Shown: piece after piece, positions 36,255-44,454 of the stretch
Layout of the letters: each line of letters opens with the position of its first letter
Position numbering within the stretch: position 1 is the stretch's first letter
From: Anaerolineaceae bacterium
GTDB lineage: Bacteria; Chloroflexota; Anaerolineae; Anaerolineales; Anaerolineaceae
NCBI GenBank assembly: GCA_029975475.1
Contig: JARKPB010000008.1
Coordinates: forward strand, 1,240,001 to 1,304,000
Length of the DNA stretch: 64,000 nucleotides
Reading direction: 5' to 3'
The notes under the pieces: generated by a model
Databases searched by the model: none
Seen by the model: only the letters and a program-made list of their open reading frames with translations
What the model was told of the DNA's origin: nothing
Made by a program: the position numbers and the translations under genes

Positions 36255-36760
36255 CTGGCGCGCGCCAGGGCGGTAAACGCCAGCACCAGAACCGAGAGGC
36301 CAAGATTGGCTGCCAGAAGCCGGGCTTCCAGCGTGTTCAGGCGTTGCAAACGTTCCGCAGTATCTTCCCGGCGGTTTTGGCGCCCGCCGGTCAGGCGGCG
36401 GATTTCCGGGAGGAGGCCCCAGGACAGCCAGGCGTTCACCAGAATCATCAGCAGGATGAGGCCGTGCTTTACCAGCAGCGCCCAGGCCCACAGGGAGGTC
36501 ACCGCGAGGAAGCCCTGATACTGCGGGTGGGCGCTCATCTGAAACAGTCCGGTTAAAGCGAGGAGCGCCAGGCAAAACCAACCCAGCGATTGCAGGCGGC
36601 GGGAATATTCCAGCATATACGGTAGGCGGTCGCCTTCAGGCAGGACTTTGCGGGCGGCCGGCAGGGCGAGCAAGGTTTGCGAAAGCAAACCGCCAAGCCA
36701 CACAACCGTGGCGAGCATGTGCAGCCAGTAAACCACAGCCAGAAGGTACGGGCTGTTCAT
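36251..36760 (-). CDS. CopD-like four-helix membrane protein
   Basis: 169 residues. Four membrane helices with conserved His in YWLHMLATVVWLGGL and HGLILLMILVNAW, as in the CopD/copper-resistance D domain or heme-less cytochrome-like proteins. Likely a metal or redox membrane protein; the substrate is unknown. It is 5 bases behind the TPR-like gene and shares its stop region with the convergent aspartase gene (3 bases of overlap). Confidence 0.8.
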   Translation of the reverse strand: MNSPYLLAVVYWLHMLATVVWLGGLLSQTLLALPAARKVLPEGDRLPYMLEYSRRLQSLGWFCLALLALTGLFQMSAHPQYQGFLAVTSLWAWALLVKHGLILLMILVNAWLSWGLLPEIRRLTGGRQNRREDTAERLQRLNTLEARLLAANLGLSVLVLAFTALARAS

Positions 36761-36765
36761 CGGGA

Positions 36766-37830
36766 TCAGGGAGTAGGTGTTTCAGCGGGCGGCGGCTCGG
36801 TGGTGGCCTCGGTGGGCAATTCGGTCACCGTCTCGGTCAGCGTGATCGCGGGCGTGGGGGTCTTCGTCGGGCCCTGACATTTAATATAAGCGTTGGTCGC
36901 CGTGGCCTGCAGGTTGCCGTCCGAAGCAATGGTTAGAGCCAGCTGATAATTGTTGTTTGCATCGCACCATTTGCCTTTATCCGCGAGCAGATCGCCGTAT
37001 TTGATCAGGCTGATGCGGTAGCGTTCCTGAGCGGTCATGTTGCTGTCGCGCAGATTGGGGAAGGATTCGTAAATCAGGCGCAGGTTCTGAACGGCGAGTT
37101 CCCAGTTGACCCCGTAAAATGAAGCCGCGTAAATGTAGTTTTCAGCCCATTCGCGGTAGCTTAGGGCTTCACGGTCCACCGGGGCGTACGTTTCCGCCTG
37201 GGAAATATCGTAAGAGCCCCCCATCAGATCGCCTTCGAGGGTGATTTTCTGAATTCCGCGGTTGCGCAGCACCAGATAAAACATCCCGTCAACTTCCACC
37301 GCGCGGTAGGCGGGGTTGTTATTGCGCAGAACCACCAGGCTGTTGTAGGCATCCGCCCACTGTTTATTCTGAATGTAGGCGACAATCTGGTTAAAGATCT
37401 CTTCATCCCCGCGCGTATCCGGTGTGGGGGTCATTTCAGGTGTGGGGGTGAAGGCCGGGGTCGGGGTGCGCTGAATGGATATTTGCACCATGATTTCGGT
37501 CAACTTATCCGCCGCGCCGGGAAAATCGGGCACGATGCCGATGATGTATTCAAGCCGCTGGCGCGCCTGTTCCAGGCGGCCGTCGTTAATATCTTTAAGG
37601 GCAAGCTCATACTGATCCGTAGCGTAGGCGATCTTCTGGGATTCCTCGGCCGCCAGGCGGGAGCGGATGGCAGCGTTGTACCCAAACCAGGCGGCGATGG
37701 CAACGATGATCAGACCGGCGAGGAAAAACAGGAGGATCTTTCCAAAGCGGCTCAGGCAGCCGGCGCCCTTTTTTCCGGGCTGAGAGGTAACAGCAGAAGG
37801 CTGAGTTTGTTCCAGTTCATTGATTTCCAT
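36766..37830 (-). CDS. Membrane-anchored TPR-like protein with TPTP linkers
   Basis: 354 residues from the ATG at 37830. It has a cytoplasmic N-terminus of about 35 residues, one membrane helix (about 34-58), a helical repeat region (YELALKDINDGRLEQARQRL), a TPTP-rich linker, a second repeat region (WADAYNSLVVLRNNNPAYRA) and a Thr/Pro-rich tail. This architecture is common in Chloroflexota surface or wall-associated proteins of unknown role. A TATAAT ends 7 bases before ATG, so the message is probably leaderless, with no ribosome binding site. Confidence 0.75.
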   Translation of the reverse strand: MEINELEQTQPSAVTSQPGKKGAGCLSRFGKILLFFLAGLIIVAIAAWFGYNAAIRSRLAAEESQKIAYATDQYELALKDINDGRLEQARQRLEYIIGIVPDFPGAADKLTEIMVQISIQRTPTPAFTPTPEMTPTPDTRGDEEIFNQIVAYIQNKQWADAYNSLVVLRNNNPAYRAVEVDGMFYLVLRNRGIQKITLEGDLMGGSYDISQAETYAPVDREALSYREWAENYIYAASFYGVNWELAVQNLRLIYESFPNLRDSNMTAQERYRISLIKYGDLLADKGKWCDANNNYQLALTIASDGNLQATATNAYIKCQGPTKTPTPAITLTETVTELPTEATTEPPPAETPTP

Positions 37831-37837
37831 GGGGGCA

Positions 37838-37843
37838 ATTATA
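37838..37843 (-). promoter_or_regulatory. -10 box giving a leaderless mRNA for the TPR-like gene
   Basis: TATAAT on the minus strand, followed by TGCCCCC and then ATG (37830). The expected start point 7 bases after the -10 is the A of ATG itself. No ribosome binding site is present. Confidence 0.5.
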
Positions 37844-37876
37844 CCGTAAGAAAACAGCAAAAATTTTAATGCCAGA

Positions 37877-39286
37877 TTAGAAGGCGCCGCGGGCTTTGAT
37901 CACCGCGGATACCGTGCGGGCCAGGATATAGAGATCCAGCCAGATGGAATAATGCTGAACATAATAGAGGTCATCCTGGGTGTTCAGGTGCATCGGACGG
38001 TCAGAGCGGCCGTTAATCTGCCACCAGCCGGTAATGCCCTGCGGCACAGCAAATCGCTTCCGCTGCCAGGGCTCATAGCGTTCCACAAGCTCGGGCATCT
38101 CAGGGCGCGGGCCGACCAGGCTCATCTCGCCGATCAGGACATTCCATAATTGCGGGAGTTCATCCAGGCTGGCGCGGCGCAGGAAGCGGCCCACACGGGT
38201 CACGCGGGGATCATCACGAACTTTATGCATGATGTTCCCGTGATAATCCCGCGGCCACAGCGAGACAGCCAGACGATCCGCATCGACAATCATGGTGCGG
38301 AATTTCATCATATTAAACAGCCTGCCGTTTTCCCCCACCCGGCGGGCGCGGTAGAAAACCGGCCCGGGGCTGTCCAGCCTGACCAGCAGGGCGATCAGGC
38401 CAATCAACGGTAAAGCCAGCGGGGCGATCAGCAGGCACACCGTCAGGTCAAAGGCGCGTTTCACCATGCGCTGATACTCGCTCAATGCCGGCGCGCGTAA
38501 GTCCAGCAAGGGGATGCCGGCAAACTCATCCACGGAAGCGCGGTGAAGTGTCAGAGAGAAATAATCCGGGATGACCCAGACCCTCACGGGTAGATCGTGA
38601 AGTTCAGCCACAATCTGGTTGAGGCGCTGGTGGGCAGAAAGAGGCAGCGCGATGACCGCGTCATCAATTTTCTGTTCAAGCAAGACGGCGCGAGCCTGGT
38701 CCAGACTGCCGAGAACGTCGGGAGCGGCCTGTTTCAGCGGGTCGTCATCGAGAAATCCGACCAGGTTTAACCCCAGTTCGCGCTGGCGGTGAATTTCAGC
38801 GGCGAGCTTCCGCCCAACCTGACCGGCGCCGAGGATGATGACCCTGCGCTGGGATAATTCAGGCAGCACGCTGGTGCGCAGCGCCAGACGCACAGCGAGA
38901 CGCCAGAAGATCAGCAGGAAAGTGCCAAAAAACCAGAAGGAGAGGAAGAGAAAACGGGAAATGTCGCGGACAGTGAGGTAAAGAATACCAGCCAGCGCCA
39001 CACCCGCCAGCAGCGACCCCAGAAAAATCGCCCCCGCCTCCTGACGCAGGCGGGTGTACCGGCGGCCGTCGTAGACCGCGAAGACCAGCAGCACCATCAC
39101 CCAGGTAAGCGGGAAGATCAGGTACAGCCAGACAGGGACGTTGACCGGCTCATCGATGGTTTTAACCCATGGGAGGAAATTGAGCAGCGGCCGGGATAGA
39201 ACCGCCAGCCTGAGCGCCAGGCCGACCAGGAGGGCATCAAAGGCGATCGAGAAAAGGGCGAAATTGACAGAAAAGCGGCGGAACAT
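37877..39286 (-). CDS. Polyprenyl-phosphate sugar-1-phosphate transferase (WbaP/WcaJ type)
   Basis: 469 residues. Five membrane helices, then a Rossmann-like CoA-binding-3 domain ([20 protein letters not shown]) and a C-terminal bacterial sugar-transferase domain with [49 protein letters not shown] and [17 protein letters not shown]. It starts polysaccharide repeat units by moving a sugar phosphate onto undecaprenyl phosphate. Last enzyme of the minus-strand glycan block, 1 base after the WecG-like gene. Confidence 0.95.
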   Translation of the reverse strand: MFRRFSVNFALFSIAFDALLVGLALRLAVLSRPLLNFLPWVKTIDEPVNVPVWLYLIFPLTWVMVLLVFAVYDGRRYTRLRQEAGAIFLGSLLAGVALAGILYLTVRDISRFLFLSFWFFGTFLLIFWRLAVRLALRTSVLPELSQRRVIILGAGQVGRKLAAEIHRQRELGLNLVGFLDDDPLKQAAPDVLGSLDQARAVLLEQKIDDAVIALPLSAHQRLNQIVAELHDLPVRVWVIPDYFSLTLHRASVDEFAGIPLLDLRAPALSEYQRMVKRAFDLTVCLLIAPLALPLIGLIALLVRLDSPGPVFYRARRVGENGRLFNMMKFRTMIVDADRLAVSLWPRDYHGNIMHKVRDDPRVTRVGRFLRRASLDELPQLWNVLIGEMSLVGPRPEMPELVERYEPWQRKRFAVPQGITGWWQINGRSDRPMHLNTQDDLYYVQHYSIWLDLYILARTVSAVIKARGAF

Positions 39287-39287
39287 G

Positions 39288-40058
39288 TTATTCCCCGGGT
39301 AATTTTAGCATACCCAGACGCTGGGCAAAAACGCGCAGGAGAAAAAGCGGATTTCCGATCAGATACCGCTGCCACAGGCGGGCCGGTTCGATCCACAGGC
39401 GGCCAAGCCATTCCAGGCCGCGGCGATTCATCCAGTCCGGGGCGCGCCTTACGCGGCCGGAAATGTAGTCAAAGACCGCGCCGCCGGTTAAACCCAGCCG
39501 GGCCGTCAGATTCGGCCAGTTTTCCATCAGCCAGCGTTCCTGAAGCGGCATACCCATTCCCAGGACGAGGATATCCACATTCAACCGGTTAATTTCAGCG
39601 ACAATGCGACCGTTTTCCGGCGAACCGGGGGAACGGTCAAAAAAGCCGTGCTGGCAGCCCACGACCTGCAGAGCCGGAAAACGCCGGGTTAATGCCCGGG
39701 CAGCCTCTTCAGCCACACCGGGCCGCGCGCCAAGGAAGTACAGGCGGTAAGCGCGGGCAGACGCATGCTCCGCCAGCTGCCACATCCAGTCAGCGTAGGT
39801 GATTCGTTCTGGGATCCGCCGGCCCAGGATGCGCGCGGCCAGGATCACCCCGGCCCCGTCGCAGAACACCAGCGGCGCCCGGCGGAAAAAATCGCGCAAC
39901 CAGGGATGAGCGTAAGCCAGATTTAACGCATGCGCATTGACATTTGGAATGACCGCGCGCTGGTTGGATTGCAGGCGCGCGTCCATCCAGGCATGTAAAT
40001 CGGCTACACGCAAGGGTGTCACCGGAACCCCCAGGATCTCAACCGGCGCGGGCAGCAT
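39288..40058 (-). CDS. WecG/TagA/CpsF family glycosyltransferase
   Basis: 256 residues from the ATG at 40058 (a longer frame overlaps the neighbour). GT26 family: PNVNAHALNLAYAHPWLRD, FCDGAGVILAARILG, RLYFLGARPGVAEEAA and DILVLGMGMPLQERW are typical. TagA and WecG add N-acetylmannosamine(uronic acid) to lipid carriers; here the sugar is not determined. Overlaps the preceding GT4 gene by 20 bases. Confidence 0.94.
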   Translation of the reverse strand: MLPAPVEILGVPVTPLRVADLHAWMDARLQSNQRAVIPNVNAHALNLAYAHPWLRDFFRRAPLVFCDGAGVILAARILGRRIPERITYADWMWQLAEHASARAYRLYFLGARPGVAEEAARALTRRFPALQVVGCQHGFFDRSPGSPENGRIVAEINRLNVDILVLGMGMPLQERWLMENWPNLTARLGLTGGAVFDYISGRVRRAPDWMNRRGLEWLGRLWIEPARLWQRYLIGNPLFLLRVFAQRLGMLKLPGE

Positions 40059-41160
40059 CAAAATACACCTCCTCGACCCGGCGGGCGATCTCCGACCAGG
40101 TATACTGTGAAGCGTAAACGCGGGCCGCCTCCACCACCCCGCCTGCCGCTCGAGCAGCTGGATCCAAAGCCGCTTCCAATACCCGCGCGGCAGCTTCCGG
40201 TGATGAAAAATCCGCAATTAACGCGTATTTTCCCCCGCCGGACAATTCACGGTAGGCGGGAATATCCGCGAGGACCGAATAGCAACCAGCGGCCATCGCC
40301 TCCAGCGCGGCGATGCCAAACGATTCATATTCTGAAGCGCTGACAAAGACCGCGGCGCGGCGGTACCAGTCCAGCAGCCGGGGCGCGAGCACTTCGCCGG
40401 TGAAGATTACGCGATCATCAATCCCTAATGAAGCTGCCAGACGGCGCAGCTCCGGCAGCTCGCCATAGTCGCCGCCCACCAGCGCCAGACGGGCCCCGTC
40501 CTGGCGGCTCGCCAGATGGGCGAAAGCGCGCAGCAGGCGAGCGTGTCCCTTGTTGGCGGCCAGACGCCCGACCGACAGGATCAAACCGCTTTCTCGCGGC
40601 CCGGCGGGGAGATCCAGAAAACGAGGGTCAATCCCATTGGGAATAACCGTTAATTTTTCAGGCGGCAGGATCACGGCAGCCCGGCGGGCATCACTCTGGC
40701 TGACGCAAATCACCCGGCGCAGCGATCGGGCAGCCAGACGGGTCAGGGTGCGAAAAACCAGCGGTTTGAGCACGCCCGCAAAACGGGTGTGAAAATAAAA
40801 TCCATGGCTGGTGAGGACAACCGGCAGCCGGCGGCTGACCCCGCTCCAGTAGACCGCGTCGAGGAAATAATCGGATGAATGCAGGTGGATCAGGTCATAG
40901 CCGTTGAGATACTTGAGGAATTGCGGCGCAACAGCGTACTGGCGCGGACCGCGGTAGGGAACCCGCAATACGCGCAGACCGTTGATCCATTCTTCTGAAG
41001 GCAGGACGCGGGCTGGCTGATCCCAGGTGCGGTTAAGGGTGAGGATATCGCAGGTATGTCCGCGGGCTGACAGCGCGCAGGCGAGCGCGTTAAGCGCGTT
41101 TTCAATCCCTCCCACAGCGGGAAAAAACTGACGGGTAATGTGCAGGACGCGCATGCTCAC
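40039..41160 (-). CDS. Glycosyltransferase family 4 protein
   Basis: 373 residues. GT-B fold: N-terminal FFPAVGGIENALNALACAL (donor/acceptor loop), VIPNGIDPRFL, LSVGRLAANKGHARLL at the start of the C-terminal domain, and E-x7-E as SEYESFGIAALEAMAAGC. Retaining transferase using an NDP-sugar; substrate unknown. Overlaps the GT2 gene stop by 4 bases. Confidence 0.94.
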   Translation of the reverse strand: MSMRVLHITRQFFPAVGGIENALNALACALSARGHTCDILTLNRTWDQPARVLPSEEWINGLRVLRVPYRGPRQYAVAPQFLKYLNGYDLIHLHSSDYFLDAVYWSGVSRRLPVVLTSHGFYFHTRFAGVLKPLVFRTLTRLAARSLRRVICVSQSDARRAAVILPPEKLTVIPNGIDPRFLDLPAGPRESGLILSVGRLAANKGHARLLRAFAHLASRQDGARLALVGGDYGELPELRRLAASLGIDDRVIFTGEVLAPRLLDWYRRAAVFVSASEYESFGIAALEAMAAGCYSVLADIPAYRELSGGGKYALIADFSSPEAAARVLEAALDPAARAAGGVVEAARVYASQYTWSEIARRVEEVYFDAARAG

Positions 41161-41996
41161 GGGCGGCGGAGATAACCGCGCAGCCTCCCTTTGAAAATCG
41201 CGAGATGATAACCGGCCTTGCCAGGGTTTCCGCGCAGCAAAGACAGAAACGTGGCGGCTGTCGAGCGGAGCAGTTTATACAACAGAAACCAGAGCGGGTA
41301 GCGGTGCTTGCGCAGGACGTAACCGCAGCCCAGGGCGTACCGGTAGGCTTTCAAGTTTTCGGCGCGGTCGTAGCGCTGAATTGAATCATGACAGGTGATC
41401 AGCTCCGGCTGGTAATACACCGGCGCAACCGCAAGCGCGCGCAGCAGCAGGTCGGTTTCCTCCCCCGACTGCCAGGGCGTAGCGCTGCCGACGCCCAGGT
41501 CTTCATCAAAAGCGCCGACCGCGTCCAGGACCTCGCGGCGCAGGAAGATGGTCACCGCGACTCCCCGCTCCCAGACATTAAAGCGGGTGATCCTTCCCGG
41601 CGGATCGCGCCAGACGCCGACCGCCGGGCGGCCAAGGGCATCCCGCGCGGACCCGGTCACCCCGCCCCAGGATGGGTTGGCTTCCAGTTTTTCACGCACA
41701 GAGCGCAGCAGACCGGGGGGATACCAGCAGTCATCATCCGGAAACGCGACCACATCGCCGCGGACTTCCAGCAGACCAATATTTCTGGCACGGGCAGCGC
41801 CTTTGAGGGAACGAACGATTTTCAGCGGAAAACGCTCCCGGTAAGGGGCGGTCCAGCGCTGCAAACGGTCGTCGGGGTTTTGGTCCACCAGAATGAGATC
41901 AAAGTCTTCGGGCTGCTGGGCATCCAGGCTTTCCAGAAAACGCGTCAGCTCAGCTTCATCGGTATCCAGAGTGGCAAGAACCAGGGAAAATTTCAT
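41157..41996 (-). CDS. Glycosyltransferase family 2 protein
   Basis: 279 residues. GT-A fold: FSLVLATLDTDEAELTRFLE at the start, LILVDQNPDDR, ARNIGLLEVRGDVVAFPDDDCWYP (D-x-D metal site in PDDDC), then EETDLLLRAL (catalytic Asp region). Probably adds a hexose to the growing glycan. Within the minus-strand polysaccharide operon. Confidence 0.94.
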   Translation of the reverse strand: MKFSLVLATLDTDEAELTRFLESLDAQQPEDFDLILVDQNPDDRLQRWTAPYRERFPLKIVRSLKGAARARNIGLLEVRGDVVAFPDDDCWYPPGLLRSVREKLEANPSWGGVTGSARDALGRPAVGVWRDPPGRITRFNVWERGVAVTIFLRREVLDAVGAFDEDLGVGSATPWQSGEETDLLLRALAVAPVYYQPELITCHDSIQRYDRAENLKAYRYALGCGYVLRKHRYPLWFLLYKLLRSTAATFLSLLRGNPGKAGYHLAIFKGRLRGYLRRP

Positions 41997-42013
41997 CAGG
42001 AATTCCTTACCGT

Positions 42014-44332
42014 TTACGGCAGCGGCAAATCAGGGGAGCGAGTTCGCAGGACAGCCCGCACCTGGCTGCTGCAGGACGGCTGGTTCAACGCCTGACACCA
42101 GTCCATCAATTTCAGGAAGCGGGCCTCCCAAAAACCTGGGATCGGGTAAGGCATCTGCGGAACCAGGTCAACCGGCGCAGCCGGAACCCGGAAGGCCGAT
42201 TGAATGTAATATGCGCCGTCGCGGTTGCCGGGACCCATTGACCCGGGGTCAGCAAACTGGGCGAGTAATTCGAGACCGTTGGAAGCCGCCAACGCGAGAT
42301 CCCCGCGAGCAGCAGCCAGGCTGGATTTTTGCCACTGCAGGTCAGCCAGCCAGTATGGGCGGTCGCTGCCAGCCAGTTCAGCCAGGGTAATGGACGTCTG
42401 GGCTTCCTCCAGGCGGTTGGTCTGAATCAGGCGCTCGATGAGGGCATTACGCGCGCGCAGGTCGAAAGGATTTTCAGCCAGCCTGGCGCGTAAATCCGCT
42501 TCAGCCGGTTCAGCAGCCTGCTCCTGGCCGGCCTGCCAGTCAGCCAGGGTTTTCTGGCGAAAGGAATTGGAGCGCCAGAAGGAAGAGGAAGCATTCAGCG
42601 GTTCAAGGCGCAGGGCTTCAGCATACGCACGCCTTGCCAGATCACGGTCGCCAATCCTTTCCGCTGCCAGGCCAAGGTTGAACTGGAACAGCCAGGACTG
42701 CGGGGCTTTTTGCACCGCTGCCTGCCAGGAAGACAGAGAAGCCTGATCGTCGCCGCTGGCATCCAGCAGCGCGGCCAGGTTGGCGCGGTGCAGCGCCCAA
42801 TCCGGGTCAAGTTCGACTGCGCGGCGAAATTCAGCCACAGCCAGGGGCAAAGCGTCCTGGCTTCCGCTGGCAGCCAGCCGTGCATAGGCCATTCCCAGCT
42901 GCTGATGAGAAGCGGCTGAAAAGGCGTCCCGTTTCACCGCCAGGCGGTAAGCGGCCACAGCGCCCTGCCAGTCACCGCGGGAAGCCAGCTGCCGGGCAGC
43001 CGCGTAAGGAGACATCAGCCAGGCGGCCACCGCCAGGGCGAGAACAATTAAAAGCGTCCACCACGGGCGCGCACGGGGTATCGATCCGGTCTGCGGCCGG
43101 CTGCCGAGCAGGGCGCCCGCAGCGATCACCAGCGCCCAGAGGCCGAGGGTTTTGCCGATCAAGGTGTCAAACAAGGAATGAACCGAGGCGGCCGTCAGCG
43201 CCGCCAGCAGCCCGGCGATCAGGAGGCGCAGGTCTGGTCCGGCCTCTTGATATGCGCGCCAGAGTTGACGAACCGCAGCGGCGAACAAGAACAGAAAGGC
43301 GGCCAGGCCGATGAATCCCGTCTCAGCCGTCAGGGTGAGCGGCAGCGAATGGCTGTGGAGGTAGATACCGAACACCGGGATGGACTGGGTGCGGGCGAGC
43401 GCGGTGGCGAAAGTAAACGGTCCCTGACCCAGGAGCGGATCAGCGCGGATGGTTAAAATTGCGGATTTCCAGAATCCCTGACGGGATTCAATAAAAGACG
43501 AATGGCTGGGATGGACAGCCTGTTGATAGAGAAGAAAACCCAGACCGATGATGAACAGGAAGCCGGCAGCCGCCGCCAGCAGCGCCAGCAGGCGGCGGGA
43601 ACGGAGATACCCCGCCGCAGCACGCAGGGATATTCCCTTTTGGCGAAGAAAAAGCAGGCCAAGCAACGCCATCCCCGCGGCCGTTCCGAGCCAGCCTGAA
43701 CGGGAAGAGGAGAAAAAAAGCAGAGCCAGGCCGGATAAGATATACCCCGCGAGAACGAACCGGGTCAGACGCACACGGGTATTGAGCAGCCAGCCCGCCG
43801 CCAGCAGAATCAGGACGTTCAGGTTCCAGGCCTGGACATTCGGAGCGGACAGGCGGTAAGCGAAGTCGGGCCAAAAACCGCTGCCCGGCAGCGCCCAGTA
43901 ACGCTGGAAGAAATCAGCCACACCAATCCAGGAGAACCCCATCGCCACCCCGCCCACAATCAAGACAGCCTGCAGGATGAGTTTGAAGGGCCACCCGCGC
44001 GCAGTCAGATCATGCGCCAGGCTAAAGAGAAACAGCGTGAGGGACAGGAAGAGGAATTCTGTAAGCGAGCGGCGGGGGTCAACGGAAAAGACCACCGCCA
44101 AAGCGTAAACAGCCAGATAGATACCGACCGGTAAGGCCAAAGGGGTGGGACGGCGCTGACCGGCGATCAGCCATGCCAGGCTGACCATGCCAAAAAAAAC
44201 CGCGGACGCGATATTCAGCCACTGCAGGCCGAAATCACGGTTGGAGGCATCCAGTATCAGCAGGAAACTTAACCCGAAGATCAGCGCTGTCAGCCGAATT
44301 AAACGAGAAATGACGGGTTTTCCATTCTCCAA
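42014..44332 (-). CDS. O-antigen ligase/polymerase-like membrane protein with TPR tail
   Basis: 772 residues. N-terminal half: about 11-12 membrane helices with a long extracytoplasmic loop containing the Wzy_C/ligase motif around HPSHSSFIESRQGFW and DPLLGQGPFTF, and GIYLHSHSLPLTLTAETG with paired histidines. Residues 450-770 are tetratricopeptide repeats (AVAEFRRAVELDPDWALHRA and similar). It may polymerise or transfer the glycan repeat onto a wall or protein acceptor (family-based inference). First gene of the minus-strand block. Confidence 0.9.
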   Translation of the reverse strand: MENGKPVISRLIRLTALIFGLSFLLILDASNRDFGLQWLNIASAVFFGMVSLAWLIAGQRRPTPLALPVGIYLAVYALAVVFSVDPRRSLTEFLFLSLTLFLFSLAHDLTARGWPFKLILQAVLIVGGVAMGFSWIGVADFFQRYWALPGSGFWPDFAYRLSAPNVQAWNLNVLILLAAGWLLNTRVRLTRFVLAGYILSGLALLFFSSSRSGWLGTAAGMALLGLLFLRQKGISLRAAAGYLRSRRLLALLAAAAGFLFIIGLGFLLYQQAVHPSHSSFIESRQGFWKSAILTIRADPLLGQGPFTFATALARTQSIPVFGIYLHSHSLPLTLTAETGFIGLAAFLFLFAAAVRQLWRAYQEAGPDLRLLIAGLLAALTAASVHSLFDTLIGKTLGLWALVIAAGALLGSRPQTGSIPRARPWWTLLIVLALAVAAWLMSPYAAARQLASRGDWQGAVAAYRLAVKRDAFSAASHQQLGMAYARLAASGSQDALPLAVAEFRRAVELDPDWALHRANLAALLDASGDDQASLSSWQAAVQKAPQSWLFQFNLGLAAERIGDRDLARRAYAEALRLEPLNASSSFWRSNSFRQKTLADWQAGQEQAAEPAEADLRARLAENPFDLRARNALIERLIQTNRLEEAQTSITLAELAGSDRPYWLADLQWQKSSLAAARGDLALAASNGLELLAQFADPGSMGPGNRDGAYYIQSAFRVPAAPVDLVPQMPYPIPGFWEARFLKLMDWCQALNQPSCSSQVRAVLRTRSPDLPLP

Positions 44333-44377
44333 TCATCACCACCGCAGTAAACTGGAAGTTCTTTTTCGGGCAGATTT

Positions 44378-44392
44378 ATTATAGTGTATACT
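44378..44392. promoter_or_regulatory. Two divergent -10 boxes between the glycan blocks
   Basis: ATTATA at 44378-44383 is TATAAT on the minus strand (O-antigen-ligase block), and TATACT at 44387-44392 faces the plus-strand block. Only three bases separate them, so a single factor could control both. No good -35 boxes are visible. Confidence 0.45.
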
Positions 44393-44400
44393 TTTCGATG

Positions 44401-44441
44401 GCAGGTTAACAATCCTGCAAGACCGCAATCGCGGTCCTTTT
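44401..44441 (+). promoter_or_regulatory. Tandem hairpins in the 5' leader, possible attenuator
   Basis: GCAGG / CCTGC (44401-44418) followed by GACCGC-AATC-GCGGTC (44421-44436) and CTTTT. The second is shaped like an intrinsic terminator and ends 3 bases before GGGAGG, the ribosome binding site of the next gene. Could attenuate the plus-strand glycan operon. Confidence 0.5.
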
Positions 44442-44454
44442 CGGGAGGATTTTC

